This document shows, in pieces, positions 22,641-35,228 of a stretch of DNA of 64,000 nucleotides. How positions within the stretch are numbered: the stretch's first letter is position 1; the number at the start of each line of letters is the position of its first letter. The translations under genes and the position numbers were made by a program. The notes under the pieces were generated by a model. That model had not been told where the DNA came from, ran no database searches, and saw nothing but the letters and a program-made list of their open reading frames with translations. The stretch is from Ophioderma brevispina (lineage: Eukaryota; Echinodermata; Ophiuroidea; Amphilepidida; Ophiodermatidae), in NCBI GenBank assembly GCA_023653785.1, contig JAMKCH010072370.1:1-64000 (forward strand). Reading direction: 5' to 3'.

Positions 22641-23084
22641 ACAGAAAAAAAAAAACGTGCCCAAACCCGTATAAGCTAAAAAATGCAAATCCAACGATGC
22701 CCAACATTGAGGGGAAAGATTGATGATTGTTTCACCCATGCATCTTGCCTTTCTTCGTGTCAGGACATACCTTTATGAAAATTGCAGTCTTATATGTAAA
22801 AGCCCATATGCGGTAAAACATTCCTCAATCCTTTTTTGTTTATCGATTTGCATTCTCAAGTAGCCGGGCGCACGGAAGGGGAAAGTATAAACTAGGCCTA
22901 TAGCGAACAAAACACATTCCCTATCACGGACAAAGGCAAATTGCGACTAAAACATTCCTAAATGTTTTCCCCTCAATTTTGGTTTAACACGGCCTATAGT
23001 GAATGATACGCATGTCCTGATCCGGGAAAAAGGTGTCATGTAAAAAGTTTCCAAAAAAATTATCTGCAAAACATTTGCGTGGTA

Positions 23085-23700
23085 TGGTTTCATTGTTTTA
23101 CTGAGTTTGCTTGCATTGCTTTACTTACTTTCTTGTTTCTTGAGTAAATTTATGCGTGTGGTTTACTGATCATATGAAAAATATTCTAAACAAAGTTCCG
23201 AAAAAAAGTATCAGAAAAGCCACATTCTTTCGTGCAGTGCCAATGTGCACATGAAATACAAACATTAGACATTTAAAATTTTTCCTACTTTTATCTCTAT
23301 CCGTTTACTGATAATGTGGTTCACTTTTAACCACAATCTTAGTGTCTCTTGACTGGGGAATGGATTGTTCACTATAGGTTGTTTTTATGTGTGTTTTTTA
23401 CAAGAACAAAGGTTGAAAAAGGTTATGTCCAAAAACAGTGTGCTGTAGTTTCATTTTGTTATTCTGAGTTTACTTGCATTGCTTTACTTTCTTTCTTGTT
23501 TCTTGAATGAATTTGTGCTTGTGGCTTACTGATCATGAGAAAAGTCCTAAACAAACAAGAAGTTCCAAAAAAGGACCAGATAAGCCACATTGTTTCGTGC
23601 AGTGCCAAAGTGCATAAGAAAACCAAACACTAGAATTAGAATTTTTTCCTAAATGTCTCTATCCGTTTACGGATAATGTGGTTCACTTATATTTTTAGCT
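23085..23700. repeat. Tandem duplication, about 357-bp unit
   Basis: Copy 1 (about 23085-23335) and copy 2 (about 23445-23690) share TTGCTTTACTT...CTTTCTTGTTTCTTGA, TTACTGATCAT, TTTCGTGCAGTGCCAA and TCTCTATCCGTTTAC. AT-rich and non-coding, between the two piggyBac complexes. Confidence 0.75.
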
Positions 23701-24292
23701 ACTTTTTGGATTGAACCATTAACATTTATAAATATGGCGCAATATCAAAGTTTGGTGCAACCTCAGCCCAATCTGTAGCGTCATCACAAGTACCACCCGG
23801 TAGCCATCAAAACCCCGATAGAAAACCTGCCCAGTTCTCATGGTAGCGTCTTCCCTGGTCGCAAAGAGGAGATACTGAAAGCCAAATATAATATTTTGAT
23901 TTAGTAAAGTGAGTAAATTTGCGGCCTACTTTTGAAAAAAAAGTAAATTGAACTAAAATTTGAGCAGGGGTTCGGCGTAACATCTAAAAGAAAAACTAAG
24001 AATGAGAACAGGGGTTCGCCGTATCTAAAGAACAACGGAAATGAAATGAAATTACCTCTGAAAATAAAAGGTTCAAGTACGTGGCGATTAGAATCACACA
24101 TCTTCTAACTCTATGTCAATTTCGTCTACTCCATGTTCGTGGTGATACCTAAATGTCAAAGAAAACCAAACCAAAATCAAATCAACACAAAAGAAAATAT
24201 GCTTATTTTTTTGTTGTTTTAGGTTTTGAGGATTTGAGATTAAAATAAACCTTGATTATTATTATTATTATTATTTAAAAATGCATAGGCTC

Positions 24293-27160
24293 TTACATGA
24301 TGAAGCAGTTCCTTTTTTGGCACAGGGCTACTCCACACGCTTCACACTCAAACTTGGAACGAAATCGACAATCACCCTCAGACTTGATGTCGTGGTCTAG
24401 GCAGTATTTGCAGCAGGTAGACTTATCATTTGGTTTCTTCACCAATCTGTGGCGAACTTGCCTGGGATCTACAGGTCCGGGAGGTTGTGTCCTATTGAAT
24501 TTGGTACCCTCTACAAATCCGGCTATCAGTCCCATGGCTATTTCTAGGGTGAATTTTGAATGGCGAGGGCATGTACTATCTGCTGTTTCTGAACGGGGTG
24601 CGGGATCGTCTGAATTAGAATGATCAACAGCATCTGGCTTGTCAAACTTAAAGCATATCCAGGCGTTTACGCGGCTAATGTCAACCAGGAAAAATAAAAT
24701 CTGAGTCCACCATTTCTGATTCTTTCGTGCTAGCGAGTGATATGAACGTAATTGATCACTTCTGTCTACACCGGCTAGGTTCTCGGTATATCCCAAGACC
24801 GGTGGTAGGGCTTTGATTTAATGGGTTCTCCTAGGTTCTACGCCATCTATACTAATTTTTCTTTTGATCGTTTGTCCGGCGTCACGGAAAGCATGGTAGA
24901 AGGAAGATAGGACTGTCAAGATACTACTGTCTTTCCATACTGTAAAATGGTAAAGGTCAGATTGTTGTTCTGCCTAGAGTAGAATGTCCCTCTCTCAGTC
25001 TTTGCTAGGCGGACGATATTGGGGCTTTTCTTTTTTAAGGCTTGAGGCAACCCTTTCGAAACCCACTTGATGGCACCCGTAAGGTATGTTTCCTTGTTGA
25101 GGAGATCCTTGCACAATGCTATAGAATCTATCCGTAAAGATATGGTGCCATCTATTGTAATGAGTGCTCGCTACCTCTTTAGTGATCTCAATAACTTTGT
25201 CCGCAGGCTTTTTGATAAGATGGGTACGGAAATTGCATATGTAACCGGAGGCAGACTCTGCCATGGCATATATTTTAAATCCTGCTTTGGTGGGCTTGAG
25301 TGGCATGAAAAACTTGTGAACTCCTGCTTTGAAACCCTTATAGCGTATCATGGTTTCATCTATTGCCAGTTCTCTCGCGCGATTGTATTGTTTGCGGCAA
25401 TTTTCTAGGACGGTTTCCCACACAACTTTAACGGGCCAATATGGCATAGCACGCATTTGATCGTACTTTTCCTTTTTTCCTGGGCTGTTCCCTCGGGCAA
25501 ACGTTTCCAGTCATCTGCGATAGCAAAACATCTTAGCCACCTGGATAATTGCTCAAAACGTTTCCTCTTCATTGTTCTACATATGAATTCATTTCTGAAT
25601 AGTCACGGATATTTCTAAGTTTTATTAGGCCCATGATCATGAGTGTGCCGAACCAAGCTTTGATCTCTGCGGGTTTTGTTTGCTTGATATATTTGGGGTC
25701 ATCTACTTCACGATGTCCGTTAGCTTCACGGATTACTTCATTTGTGAACCGGCTGATCAAATTGAACAGAATGACCGGAAAAAAAATTGTAGAAATAATC
25801 AAGTGGAGTTATTCTGCAATGTCTTTTAAATGCAGGACCTAAGGGTTCTTTTGGTTTGAACTCACGAGCAGGGGTTTTGGTCATATTTCGCGACTACCCG
25901 TCTTCATCTGGTGGATAGTAGTAGTTTTGATTTTGAGTGGCCTCTCCCGGGTCATTATCTGAGTCTGGTTCAACAAATACCTTCTTCTTTTTGGGTCGTG
26001 GGGCCCTCTGCCTACGGCGACGTGTCACCGGCTGCCTAGGGCCTGCGGCCGGCGCGTCATCTTCATCTTCATCATCTGAAGCTAGTGCCTGGTCATTAGC
26101 ACGAATTACGTCATCAGGAACGTCTAGCTCTGATGAGTCATCGCTATCCAAACTATCACTATGGGCACTTTCACTTTGGGCACTGTCACTTTGGGCACTG
26201 TCACCGGACTGTTCACGGTCACTACCTATGTCACTGCTCTCGTCTCGACTTGTGGTTGCGGAATCGGAACTATTAAAACGTGTGTGAGTTCCGGAAAAGC
26301 CTGGAAGTTGACTAAGAGCACTAACATTTTCGGCCTGACTAGCGCTAGAACTTGCCTTAGTGTTTGTTGGTCTAACTAATTGGGCGGCTTGTGTTCTAGC
26401 AGGAGACCGTGCGGTATGACTACAACTCGATCTTGCCTGTGGTGCTTGGCCATTGGCACGTGCTCTACTCGGAGACTGAGCGGTCTCACTAGGAATCGGC
26501 CTTGGCTGTGGTGATTGGTCACTGGAACGTGCTCTACTCGGAGACTTAGCTCTCTGACGTGCTTTACTCGAAGACTGAGCGGTCTTACTAGGAATCGGCC
26601 TTGCCTGTGGTGCTTGGCCATTGGCACGTGCTCTACTCGGAGACTCTTGTACTTGTGTGACGACCTGACTTGAACTACTAGCCTTCGATTCTGTCATTTT
26701 GGGGCTATGGCTAAGTCTCCTTACTCTTCTGCTTGAGGACGTGTCCTCATCGTCAGTGGAACTGTCAGTGCCTGTGTCTGAGGGCTTCTGCGATTGGCTT
26801 TCCGCAGTGACAGGCCGTTTCTTGGTCCTTTTTTCTTTTTCTTCAAAACCTTTGGTGATACACTAGGCTGCGATTCAGCTGCGGCGACTGCTGCTGCGAA
26901 CGCCGCCGCTGCGGCCTGCTTTTCAGCTAGGCGGGGACTTACACGTTTAGCCTTTTTGGGATGTTTGGACTTCTTGGGAGTTTCAGTATCATTATCTGAT
27001 TCCACATTATATGTCTATTTTGGACTTAGAGTGGGATTGTGATTCTTGTTCGCCATTACTAGCGGGGCTAATATCCATTGCTATAATTGATTGAAAAACC
27101 TCTCCTTCCCTAGTGGTCAAGTTGTCTCGTAATAAACGGGCTTCCCTATCAGTCATCTTA
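24293..27160 (-). pseudogene. piggyBac-like transposase 2, catalytic motifs kept, frameshifted
   Basis: A minus-strand piggyBac transposase spread over successive frames. The N-terminal part (27157-26721 and 26697-25894) has a basic K-K-S-K-H-P-K-K region, poly-Ala, Ser/Arg/Gln-Ala repeats and an acidic DSDDSSELDVPDD segment. 25802-25569 holds the conserved AEIKAWFGTLMIMGLIKLRN block. The first catalytic Asp is in LAIDETMIRYKG (codon at 25360), followed by MPLKPTKAGFKIYAM. The second is in HIFTDRFYS (near 25132) and the third in NLAGVDRSDQL (near 24766). The end (24796-24293) has a CKYC...CRFRSKFECEACGVALC zinc-binding C-terminus. At least three or four frameshifts separate these parts. It cuts and pastes DNA at TTAA when intact. 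It is close enough to copy 1 to be the same lineage. Confidence 0.85.
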
Positions 27161-27479
27161 CTTGCTAATTAACAATACCTGAAAAATAAAAAAATATCAT
27201 TAGGGGCTATGCAAATTTGAAGTCCTATTTTTTTTTTTAAATCTAAAAACCTAGGCTAAAACCACGCGAAACAACCGGGCTACGATTAGACCGGTTAGTC
27301 ACCAAAAATTAAAAAGTATACTAAAAATTTTGACCAAACATTAGAAATCCACAAAAAACCCTACATACTAAGAAACATGTCCAAAAGTCTAATGTTTGGT
27401 TTTCCTCTGGATGGGCTCCAAAGATGGTGTGGATACCCTTTGTCAGATCTTTTTTTTCCTACTGACAGGGGTCCAGAGA

Positions 27480-28340
27480 CTCCCTCCACACCCGAGGTGG
27501 GGGCTCCAGTTTACTCGCCGGAGACTCGAGTATGCAACAGGTAGCACTGGATTACATAGTACCAGTGGCATACTCACCGAGGAGTATGACCTGACTGTTA
27601 GCCGGTTCATCCTAAATTCATTAGGCATCAAGGTTCGTGTTATACCCGCCAGTATTTGTCGTAAAACCATGGCCCGGATGACCCGGCCTCAGAAGCTCGG
27701 CGATACCGAGTATGGTTTCCCCGCCTTTTACGCGGGTTTGAACTCTCTCTTACCGGAACCCTGTCGTATTTGTTGCAAAAACCATGGCCCGGACGACCCG
27801 GGCTCCATAATCCGGTTTTGCGCCCCGCTTATAGGGCGTTTTATTAACTCTCTCTTAGCTAGCGGAAAACCATTTCTCTCTCTCGAGGGAAAATGCCCCA
27901 TATGATGCCTTACCGCTCTCGGTAAAATCACCCACTAGTCGGAAAACACCGGGGCTGCTGGCTAAAAAAATGTTGGCGCAAAATACACTATCCTCTCCGG
28001 CCGAAAACGTCAGCCCGTGGCCTGCCTTGGCTTCCAACCAAAAATCTTCCGCCGCGTTGGGCAGCGGTTTTGGGGGCAGAGAGGGTAGTGTCTTGCGCCA
28101 ACAATTTAGTAGGTAGCAGACGGGGCGTTTTCCCACTAGTGGGTGATTTTACCGAGAGCGGCTATGCGCTGAAGAGAGCTACAAATAGACCGGTGCCGTA
28201 TGCGAAATCTGGATTTTGATCTATAGGGACGCTTTCGGTAGCGTTACATTGGGTTGTGTACAAAAATGTACCATGCGCAGAGGTCAGAAAAGCCGGCCTG
28301 TAGCGGCTGGGGCCTGGCTCGGGACCAGAGCGTATATGAG
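27480..28340. mobile_element. Arm repeats beside transposase 2, with large palindrome
   Basis: ACCATGGCCCGGATGACCCGG-type units repeat about 113 bp apart (about 27667 and 27780). At 27915-27990, CTCTCGGTAAAATCACCCAC and what follows is the reverse complement of 28085-28165, giving arms of about 75 bp around a 100-bp centre. The right half (28080-28335) is a direct copy of 15800-16060 in the composite (GCGTATGCGAAATC, GGGACGCT.TCGGTAGCGT, GCCGGCCTG.AGCGGCTGGGG). The open frame 27396-27905 is repeat-derived. Confidence 0.65.
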
Positions 28341-28379
28341 GGGTAACACCCTCAGAAACCGGGACCTCGGTACCATAAT

Positions 28380-28938
28380 ATCTGTGTCATAATATATACT
28401 AAAAAAATACTGTACTGCACTGCCTGCCTAAATAACAGGTAAGGAATCTAGAAAACGGTGAACGGCCTAATAATAGGCCTATATGCCTAAAGTTCCGACA
28501 GGTTTGTAAACAACCGGGGGAAAAGATGCCAAGATCATGGCACTTAAAACCCGTTTTGATATCAATATATGTGGCTAGTTGGCAGAGTAGATCACCAGTT
28601 GTATCGTACTTATATGACCAAATATTTCCTGAGTTGTAAAGTTTCAAATCCTGAGGAATAGTCGTACTCATGGCTTGCTTTTTGCTCGACTTCTGTTTTC
28701 CGCGAACAGAGGGGACCTATTCGCAATAGACGAATATGTTCCTCTTATGTCCGGCTCTAATGCCGTGGCCTGGCTACGTTAAGTGCGTATATACGCTTTG
28801 AAACTGCAACATGCCGTGGCCCTGCCACGTTAAATGCTAACCTTTGGTGTAAATTTGAGGGTTAAAAGCAGTCCAAAAAATAAGACCGTTAGGGTTGTAT
28901 TTTGCCGTGCTAAGGAAGCACGGCAAAAGCAATCCTAA
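28380..28938. mobile_element. Arm repeat segment left of the 1.74-kb foldback element
   Basis: Contains GCCGTGGCCTGGCTACGTTA and GCCGTGGCCCTGCCACGTTA, and GGTGTAAATTTGAGGGTTAA near 28848, which reappears inverted at about 30700 (TTAACCCTCAAATTTACACC). The foldback element 28939-30676 therefore sits inside this arm repeat. Confidence 0.55.
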
Positions 28939-30676
28939 CCCAGATAGCACTGCAATGGTGGTCCAATACTGGACCAATATTTATTATTTATTGGCCCTAT
29001 GTGGGCTTACAATATTGGATACATATATTTTGCACATTGGCCCAATATTGGCCAATATTTGACCAATGATTATAACCAATGTTGTACCGGTGTTAGCCCT
29101 ATGTTCTTTTAGGCCATGATACGTTCGCGATTTAACGATCTTTTCGTGCTACAGCGATGGGGATCACTTACTTCCTTCACTAAAATTTTTAAAATATTAT
29201 GTAAATCAGGAAAAGCTGTATCCCCAAATGAAAAGAGTGCACATTATTTAGAAAAATAAATAAAATGGCAACTCAATTTACTTCCAGAATGTCAGTGACC
29301 AATATGTACACGTAAACTCAAGCGAACAATAGAGCTAATGATATTCAACAATCAAACTAAAAACACTTCAGATCTTTTCTCAACAGGGTATGCAGGTCTA
29401 TTGTTACTGCCCACGTTGTTGAAAAGATTTCAAGCTATATCAGGTGTTATGACTTCCCCGTATTGAGCTCTAGTATCTGTTCATAACTTAAAGGGCAACA
29501 TACTCACCTCGCTCATGATTTTTAAAAATGTAGGTCGCTGAATACCATTGCCTTTCTTGGTAAATTGAATAGAAATAGGGGTTTTCATGGTTTTAAAGAC
29601 AATAACTTGCGGATTTAGGTTATGCACAAATTAGGTCAGTCCTTGCCATGGGCCTTTCTTTCATGAATTTTGTCCCTTTACATTTTCTTTTCGAAAAAAA
29701 AATTATTAATCATATGGTTAAAGTTAATGAAACACACAGAATCTCAAGATTTCTTTTATCGCGAACGAGGAAAGAACTCGCCCTAATGTAGCAAGGACAT
29801 ATCATTCAAAATCTGTTCAACTGCATGCACAATAACAATGGACCAGATGTAAAAAGAATGTGAAGTGTGTTCCGGGCCGATTATTGAGTATCATTAGCCC
29901 CATTGTTCGCTTGAGCATGTTGAGGTTATGTCTAGCCATTGGTCACTGATATTCTAGAAATAAATTGAGTTGACATTTTATTCATTTTTCTAAATAATGT
30001 GCACCCCTTTCATGTGGGGACAAAGCTTTTGCTGTTTAAAATAATATTGCTTTAATTTTAGTGAAGGAAATAAGTAATCCCCAGGTCTGGAGCACGAATA
30101 TTTAATTGAAAGGCCAACATTGTATCATGTACCATGGCCTATTTTACAACAATTATTTTAATGGATTTTTTTTTCAAGCTGCTATTTTTAAATAAATTAA
30201 TTAGATAATTTCGAGCTACTCACATAGTTAATATTTTTAATGAAACTGGTATAATATAGTATAATGTCATTGAAATAATGTGCTCTGTTTAAAACACCCA
30301 TTGTTGAGACATATTAGTGTATTCCTATATGTATTTGACTGAGTTCTCGCCCTGCTATTTTTAAGCAATCAATTGCTTTTAAGTCACTAATGGGCCAATG
30401 TTATCTCAATAATTGGCTCTATATTGGCTGCTTCTCTTGGGTCAATATTCTTCACCAATATTGGACCAGTAAGAGGTGCCGATATGCTGCTAATGGAAAA
30501 CCATTATTGGCGCAATATGCAATAGCCACGTGTTACCGATGCCAAGATTACCAACGAAATACCATAATTGCCCTTGGAGAGCCAATAAAGGACCAATAAA
30601 GGCCACCAACATAATGCCGATGCCAAGATTACCGATGGGGAACCAGTGTTGGGCCAATATGTGCGTGCTATGTGGG
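28939..30676. mobile_element. 1.74-kb foldback element with CCAATATTGG-rich ends
   Basis: Starts CCCAGATAGCAC and ends with the complement of CCCACATAGCAC. Both ends are packed with CCAATATTGGACC variants. Deeper inside, 29150-29350 (GATGGGGATCACTTACTTCC, AATGAAAAGAGTGCACATTA, CAAGCGAACAATAGAGCTAA) pairs in reverse with 29885-30100 (GGAAATAAGTAATCCCC, AATGTGCACCCCTTTCATGT, TTAGCCCCATTGTTCGCTTG). The centre contains sequence related to the 13.2-kb foldback element. No transposase, so it is non-autonomous. The open frame 30390-30599 falls in the repeat and is not coding. Confidence 0.75.
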
Positions 30677-30689
30677 AAGTCTCGCGTTT

Positions 30690-31010
30690 TTAGACTGGAT
30701 TTAACCCTCAAATTTACACCAAAGCTTAGCATTTAACGTAGCCTGGCCACGGCAGCGCTTTTGTTAACATGCCGTGGCCCTGCTAAAAGAAGGGCCACGG
30801 CATGTTAAAAAAGCACGGCAAAATCAACCTAACTCTCTTACTTTTTGGACGTTTTAACCCTCAAATTTACACCAAAGCTTAGCATGTAACTGGCAGGGCC
30901 ACGGCATGTTCAAAAAGCACGCGGCAAATCAACCTTCTTTTGGACTTTTTGACCCCTCAATTAACCATAAAGCTAGCATTTAACGTAGCCTGCCCGGCGC
31001 GCTTTTTTTC
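30690..31010. mobile_element. Arm repeat segment right of the foldback element
   Basis: Two to three tandem units of TTAACCCTCAAATTTACACC, AAAGCTTAGCATTTAACGTA and a GCCGTGGCCCTGC variant. They are related to 28740-28870 and to the arms at 14.6-22.6 kb. Confidence 0.6.
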
Positions 31011-31399
31011 CCATATAGGGGCCTTGCGTGAACTTCCTTTCGCAAAGATTCCTCACGTTTTAACGGGGGAAAGACACAGGGGCGGAGTAGGGGACGAGGG
31101 AGGTTTTGGGGGGTTATATGATCGAGTATGTAGGGGCGATTCAACCTATATTGATCTTCCTTTTCGTAAACCACTGCGAAATTGTCGGGAAGCTTTAAAC
31201 TTGCACGCTGTAAACATTTTACCTATACAGGCCTTGTGACTCTTCATATTTCGCCGTAACCTAATTAATTGTGTTAGAATTCAATTAGCTCTAGTTTGAT
31301 CATTAAATTGCTTGCGTCGATATGATTTTTGGGACGTTTTCCGCTCCGGGGACGCGTTTGGTTCTCCATTGATCTCGCCGGTTTCCCCGCAGAAGGTGC

Positions 31400-32115
31400 A
31401 AATCAATCTCATTGCGATTCGGACGTGTTCCCGGAAAATGACGCGATGTTCCCCTCGTTGCAATCTGGGCCGTTTTCCTTCCCCGCAGAAGCGGTACAAT
31501 TCTTTTTCCATTGCATCTGGGACGGTTTCCCTGCGGAGTATACAACTCTTTCTCCTTGCATCTGGGGACGTCTATCCCGGAAAATGACGCGATGTTCCTC
31601 GTTGCATCTGGGACGTTCTTTTCCGGCAAAATGACGCGATGTTCCTCGTTGCATCTGGGACGTCCTTTCCGGAAAATGACGCGATATTCCTCGTTGCATC
31701 TATCTGGGACTCTTTCCGGAAAATGGACTCGATTGTCCCTCGTGCATCTGGACGTCCCTTTCTTCCGGGATATTGACGCGATGTTCCTCTTGCATCTGGG
31801 ACGTCTTTCCGGACAATGGACGCGATGTTCCTCGTTGCATCTGGACGTCTCTCCGTACAAGGGCGCGATTTCCTCGTTGCATCGGACTTGTCTTTCCGGA
31901 AAATGACGCATGTTCCTCGTTGCAATCTGGGACGTCTTCCTGGAAATGACGCGATGCTTTTTCATTGCATCTCGCTCGTTTTAACGACTGACGCCCCTAA
32001 CTTTTTCCTTTGCCGGGAAAACGTCCGAGATGCGATTAAACGCAATCGTTGTTTCTCATTGAATCTGGGCCGTTCAATAAAAAAAAAAAGAATGCTTCTC
32101 GTTGCATCTGGGACG
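31400..32115. repeat. 44-bp minisatellite
   Basis: About 15 units of a 44-bp sequence containing CTCGTTGCATCTGGGACGTC, TTTCCGGAAAATGACGCG and ATGTTC. The units differ by one- and two-base indels. This produces long overlapping but spurious open frames on both strands (for example 31303-31965 minus, 31511-31906 plus), all made of the same repeated peptide. It is not a gene. Confidence 0.88.
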
Positions 32116-32679
32116 ATGATCGGCAAAACCACCCGGTCCGGGTTAGGGTTAATGATGAAATTTATTTTGATTTTTAATTTATGATTCATTCCGAAATAGC
32201 TGAGTTCTGACGGCTATTTCGGAATAAATTATGAAATTTATTTCTAAAATTAGAGAATAAAGGTATGATTTTGGGAACTGGTACTCTCTTTACGACGAAT
32301 TGAACCCAAGGCGATACCATTATTTTAAGTGGAAGAACGAGGCCGGAGGCCGAGTTCTTCCTTTATTCTCATTCTTAAACATCTTTATCATTTAAGGTCA
32401 TCTTTAACCTAATTTCGCGATGCTTTACGGCTTAAATAGAACAAGAAAGGACTGTCACCACCCAGTGACAACAATCGAACAACCCGGTGAACGCAACGAT
32501 CATACGCAACGAGACGCAACGTAGGCAGGCACGCGCGAAAGTAGCAAAACGCGGTATGACGCGAGCGCTTCAACCTACAAATAACTTCAATACGCAGCGT
32601 GTACTACCTGGGTTCAATTAAACGAATTAAACCCGGGCATCAGCCAATGGAATTGCTTACATTTTCACAGATGTTTAAG

Positions 32680-33395
32680 AATAAATTATGAAATATATTT
32701 TTGGGCTCATTGCACCTGATGGTCTCATTGTACCTGATGGGAGTGAGTGACAACTTTGGAATCGGAACCAAAAGATGTGCTGTTCTATCTATATAATTTA
32801 CAATCAAAATAAATTTCCTCATTTATTTGGAAACAGCCGTGAGAGCTTCGTTTCGTTTATTATCACTTTTGCCAAAAAGTGATAATCAACTAAACGGGCT
32901 TACTGCACTTTTGAAATTGGTATCAAAACATCCGCACAATTATAGTCGAAATAATTTTCAAAATTAATTCAGAAATAGCGGTCAGGACTTGGTTTCATTG
33001 ATTATAACTTTTGGCAAAGAGTGAGTGACAATTTTGAAATCGGTATCAAAGATGAGCTGTGACTATCTACATAATTTCCGATCAAATTCAATTTCATAAT
33101 TCATTTGAAAATAGCCGTGAGAATTTCGTTTTGTTGGTTATCCCTTTTTTTATCACTTTTGGCAAAAAGTGATAATGAAGGAAACGAGATCACTACACCT
33201 GCTGGGTGTCAATGACAACTATGAAATTCGTATCTAAATATCCTCTATGACATTCTTCATAATTTGCAATCGAAATTCATAATTCATTCAGAAATAATCC
33301 GTGAGAACTTCATTTCGTTGATTATCACTTTTGGCAAAAAGTGATAAATCAACGAAACAGGCTCACCGGTAACAACTTTGAAAAGTATCAATTTG
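32680..33395. repeat. Tandem repeat of about 140-170 bp, each unit with a hairpin
   Basis: TATCACTTTTGGCAAAAAGT, with the following GATAA, forms a near-perfect stem at 32861, 33151 and 33323, and a decayed version lies at 33003. The spacings are about 142, 148 and 172 bp. Each unit also carries ATAATT..CAATC.AAAT, a CAGAAATAGCCGTGAGAA block and GAAATTGGTATCAAA. Four units; non-coding. Confidence 0.8.
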
Positions 33396-35228
33396 ATTTC
33401 GTGTCGTTTCAGTGAATATAATAAGCCTATGATTTCAGCTGTTAGGTAGGCCCTATGGGAGTCCATTTGGTAAATAATTACTGTTGCTTTTATAGTTAAA
33501 CGTTCGCTGGCGAAATAATTCAGATTCAGAGCGCCTTGAACAAGGCTACATAATGATGGCTATCGAAATGAGTGAAAAAAGCACCCCCCCCCCCAACACC
33601 CCATACCGGCATTACCATTTTCTTATATTTTAGGCTGTAATTTTACTTCATTAGTGTCTTATCAGCCCAGTGACGTAGGAGGAGAGATGGTCTATACATC
33701 TTTAAATAAGATCCTTACTGTGGTCGTCAAGATAATGATTTCAAAGAACGTTTGAATAATTGTAACAATTGTAATAATAATAACTATTGAATAACATTGT
33801 TTCTAAAGCCATTATCATCATTTTCTTCGGATTAAAGGAACAAAACGCTCAATTTTGCCAAAGCTGATCTCTTTGTAGTAATTTATCAGTCATTTATGAC
33901 TTAATGAAATAGTACAAAACGACCGTTTTACGGTGATTCTAACGATCTTTAATGTCTGTTTCAAGAAGAATATTATTTGTTGATATCAACCAAAACTAGC
34001 AAAATAATAAATGGGTAATCTACATTTTGGAAAAACATTGATTGTGGTTTTATTTTTCCCAGAATCAGAAGAGGTGGACTTCATTGTAGGCTAGAATTAA
34101 AACTGAAATCTGGGGAATTGATTTCCTACCATGCAGATTTGTAGCATTTTTGTACAATGTAGATCTTCTCATTGAATGAGAGTGCCTTGGACCGAAACCC
34201 ATGGGATTATATTGGGTTACTTGAGGGAAATAATTCATCATAGATCTAGAGCAAATGAAGGCAGACATCAAGCAAGCGATTATATGTATCGCTAATAAGA
34301 CCATAGTTGGGCTATACAATAAACAACTTCAGAGTTTGAGCGTCCTCTTTATGCCAATGGCGTGGCACAGAGAGGACGCCTGGTTAATTTTAAGCATGGT
34401 TAATTATTGAGTTTCCAACTTCAGCAATCGCGTATGGAACTTTGTTTTCAAAGAGTTTGCTTTAATCTTTCCGCCAAGACATGTTGAACACGAACCGTAA
34501 AGTTGTTTATGAAAACTAGAATATTTTGCCTGAAAATTCTGGTATTGGCATGCTCTTGTGCACGTGGGTCATGATAAAGACTCGCCTCTCAATACCCTTT
34601 GAAATTTCATGAGGTTAGTTTTAGGACTTTTGGAAGGCCAAAATGTGATCATGTCAAATTATTCTGTCGTGAGACATTTGTTCTAATCAGTGATGCAACA
34701 ACAAATATGGTATGAATTAAAGTTTTCATCATTCAATTGACCCTAAAATTAATAAGTTCATAATGTAGTCACAGGAAGTACGTTATGTCCATTTAACATT
34801 TCCATTTTTGGTCAACCCTGTATATAGTACTGGCGAGTTTTCAAAAATGTTTTTGTATTTTGAATGAATGGTAAATGGATTGCATAAAAATAAGCATGCT
34901 CTAAATGTGGAAGCGTTGAAAAACTGGTTATTACTACTGTTTATTTATTTTATTATTTTAAATAGGAATTCCATTACCTAGATCTTTGTTAGTGATTCCA
35001 GACCATCTGTATTGTGGGTTGTATTTCACACACCTGACACAAGCACGTACACACCACGAACATAGACAACACGTACACCACACGTGCACAATAGTGATTT
35101 AGAATATGATAAAGTGCATTTGTCGTAAATACTTTTAGCTAACGGAAAATTCAACAATAAATTCAATGGCCCGAAATCTTTCCCTTACTTAAAAGAGTTA
35201 ATTTATATATATTTTTTGCTATCCACAG
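33396..35228. other. Intron, no gene recognised
   Basis: AT-rich intron before the Calx-beta exon at 35229. A C run lies near 33583-33594 and a CACGTACACAC-rich stretch at 35030-35090. No coding or transposon signature is visible. The open frame 34319-34065 (minus) has no recognisable motif. Confidence 0.55.

Noticed and set aside
25937..26287. Plus-strand 116-aa open frame
   Set aside because: It is the antisense shadow of the Ser/Asp-rich N-terminal part of transposase 2.
27396..27905. A 169-aa plus-strand open frame
   Set aside because: It runs through the 113-bp CCATGGCCCGG repeats of the arm; there is no protein motif.
31303..31965. Long overlapping open frames on both strands (up to 220 aa)
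   Set aside because: They are translations of the 44-bp minisatellite; 44 is not a multiple of 3 and the frames survive only because of indels.
31400..33395. CRISPR-like regular repeats
   Set aside because: The repeats are contiguous without unique spacers, and the context is a eukaryotic intron.
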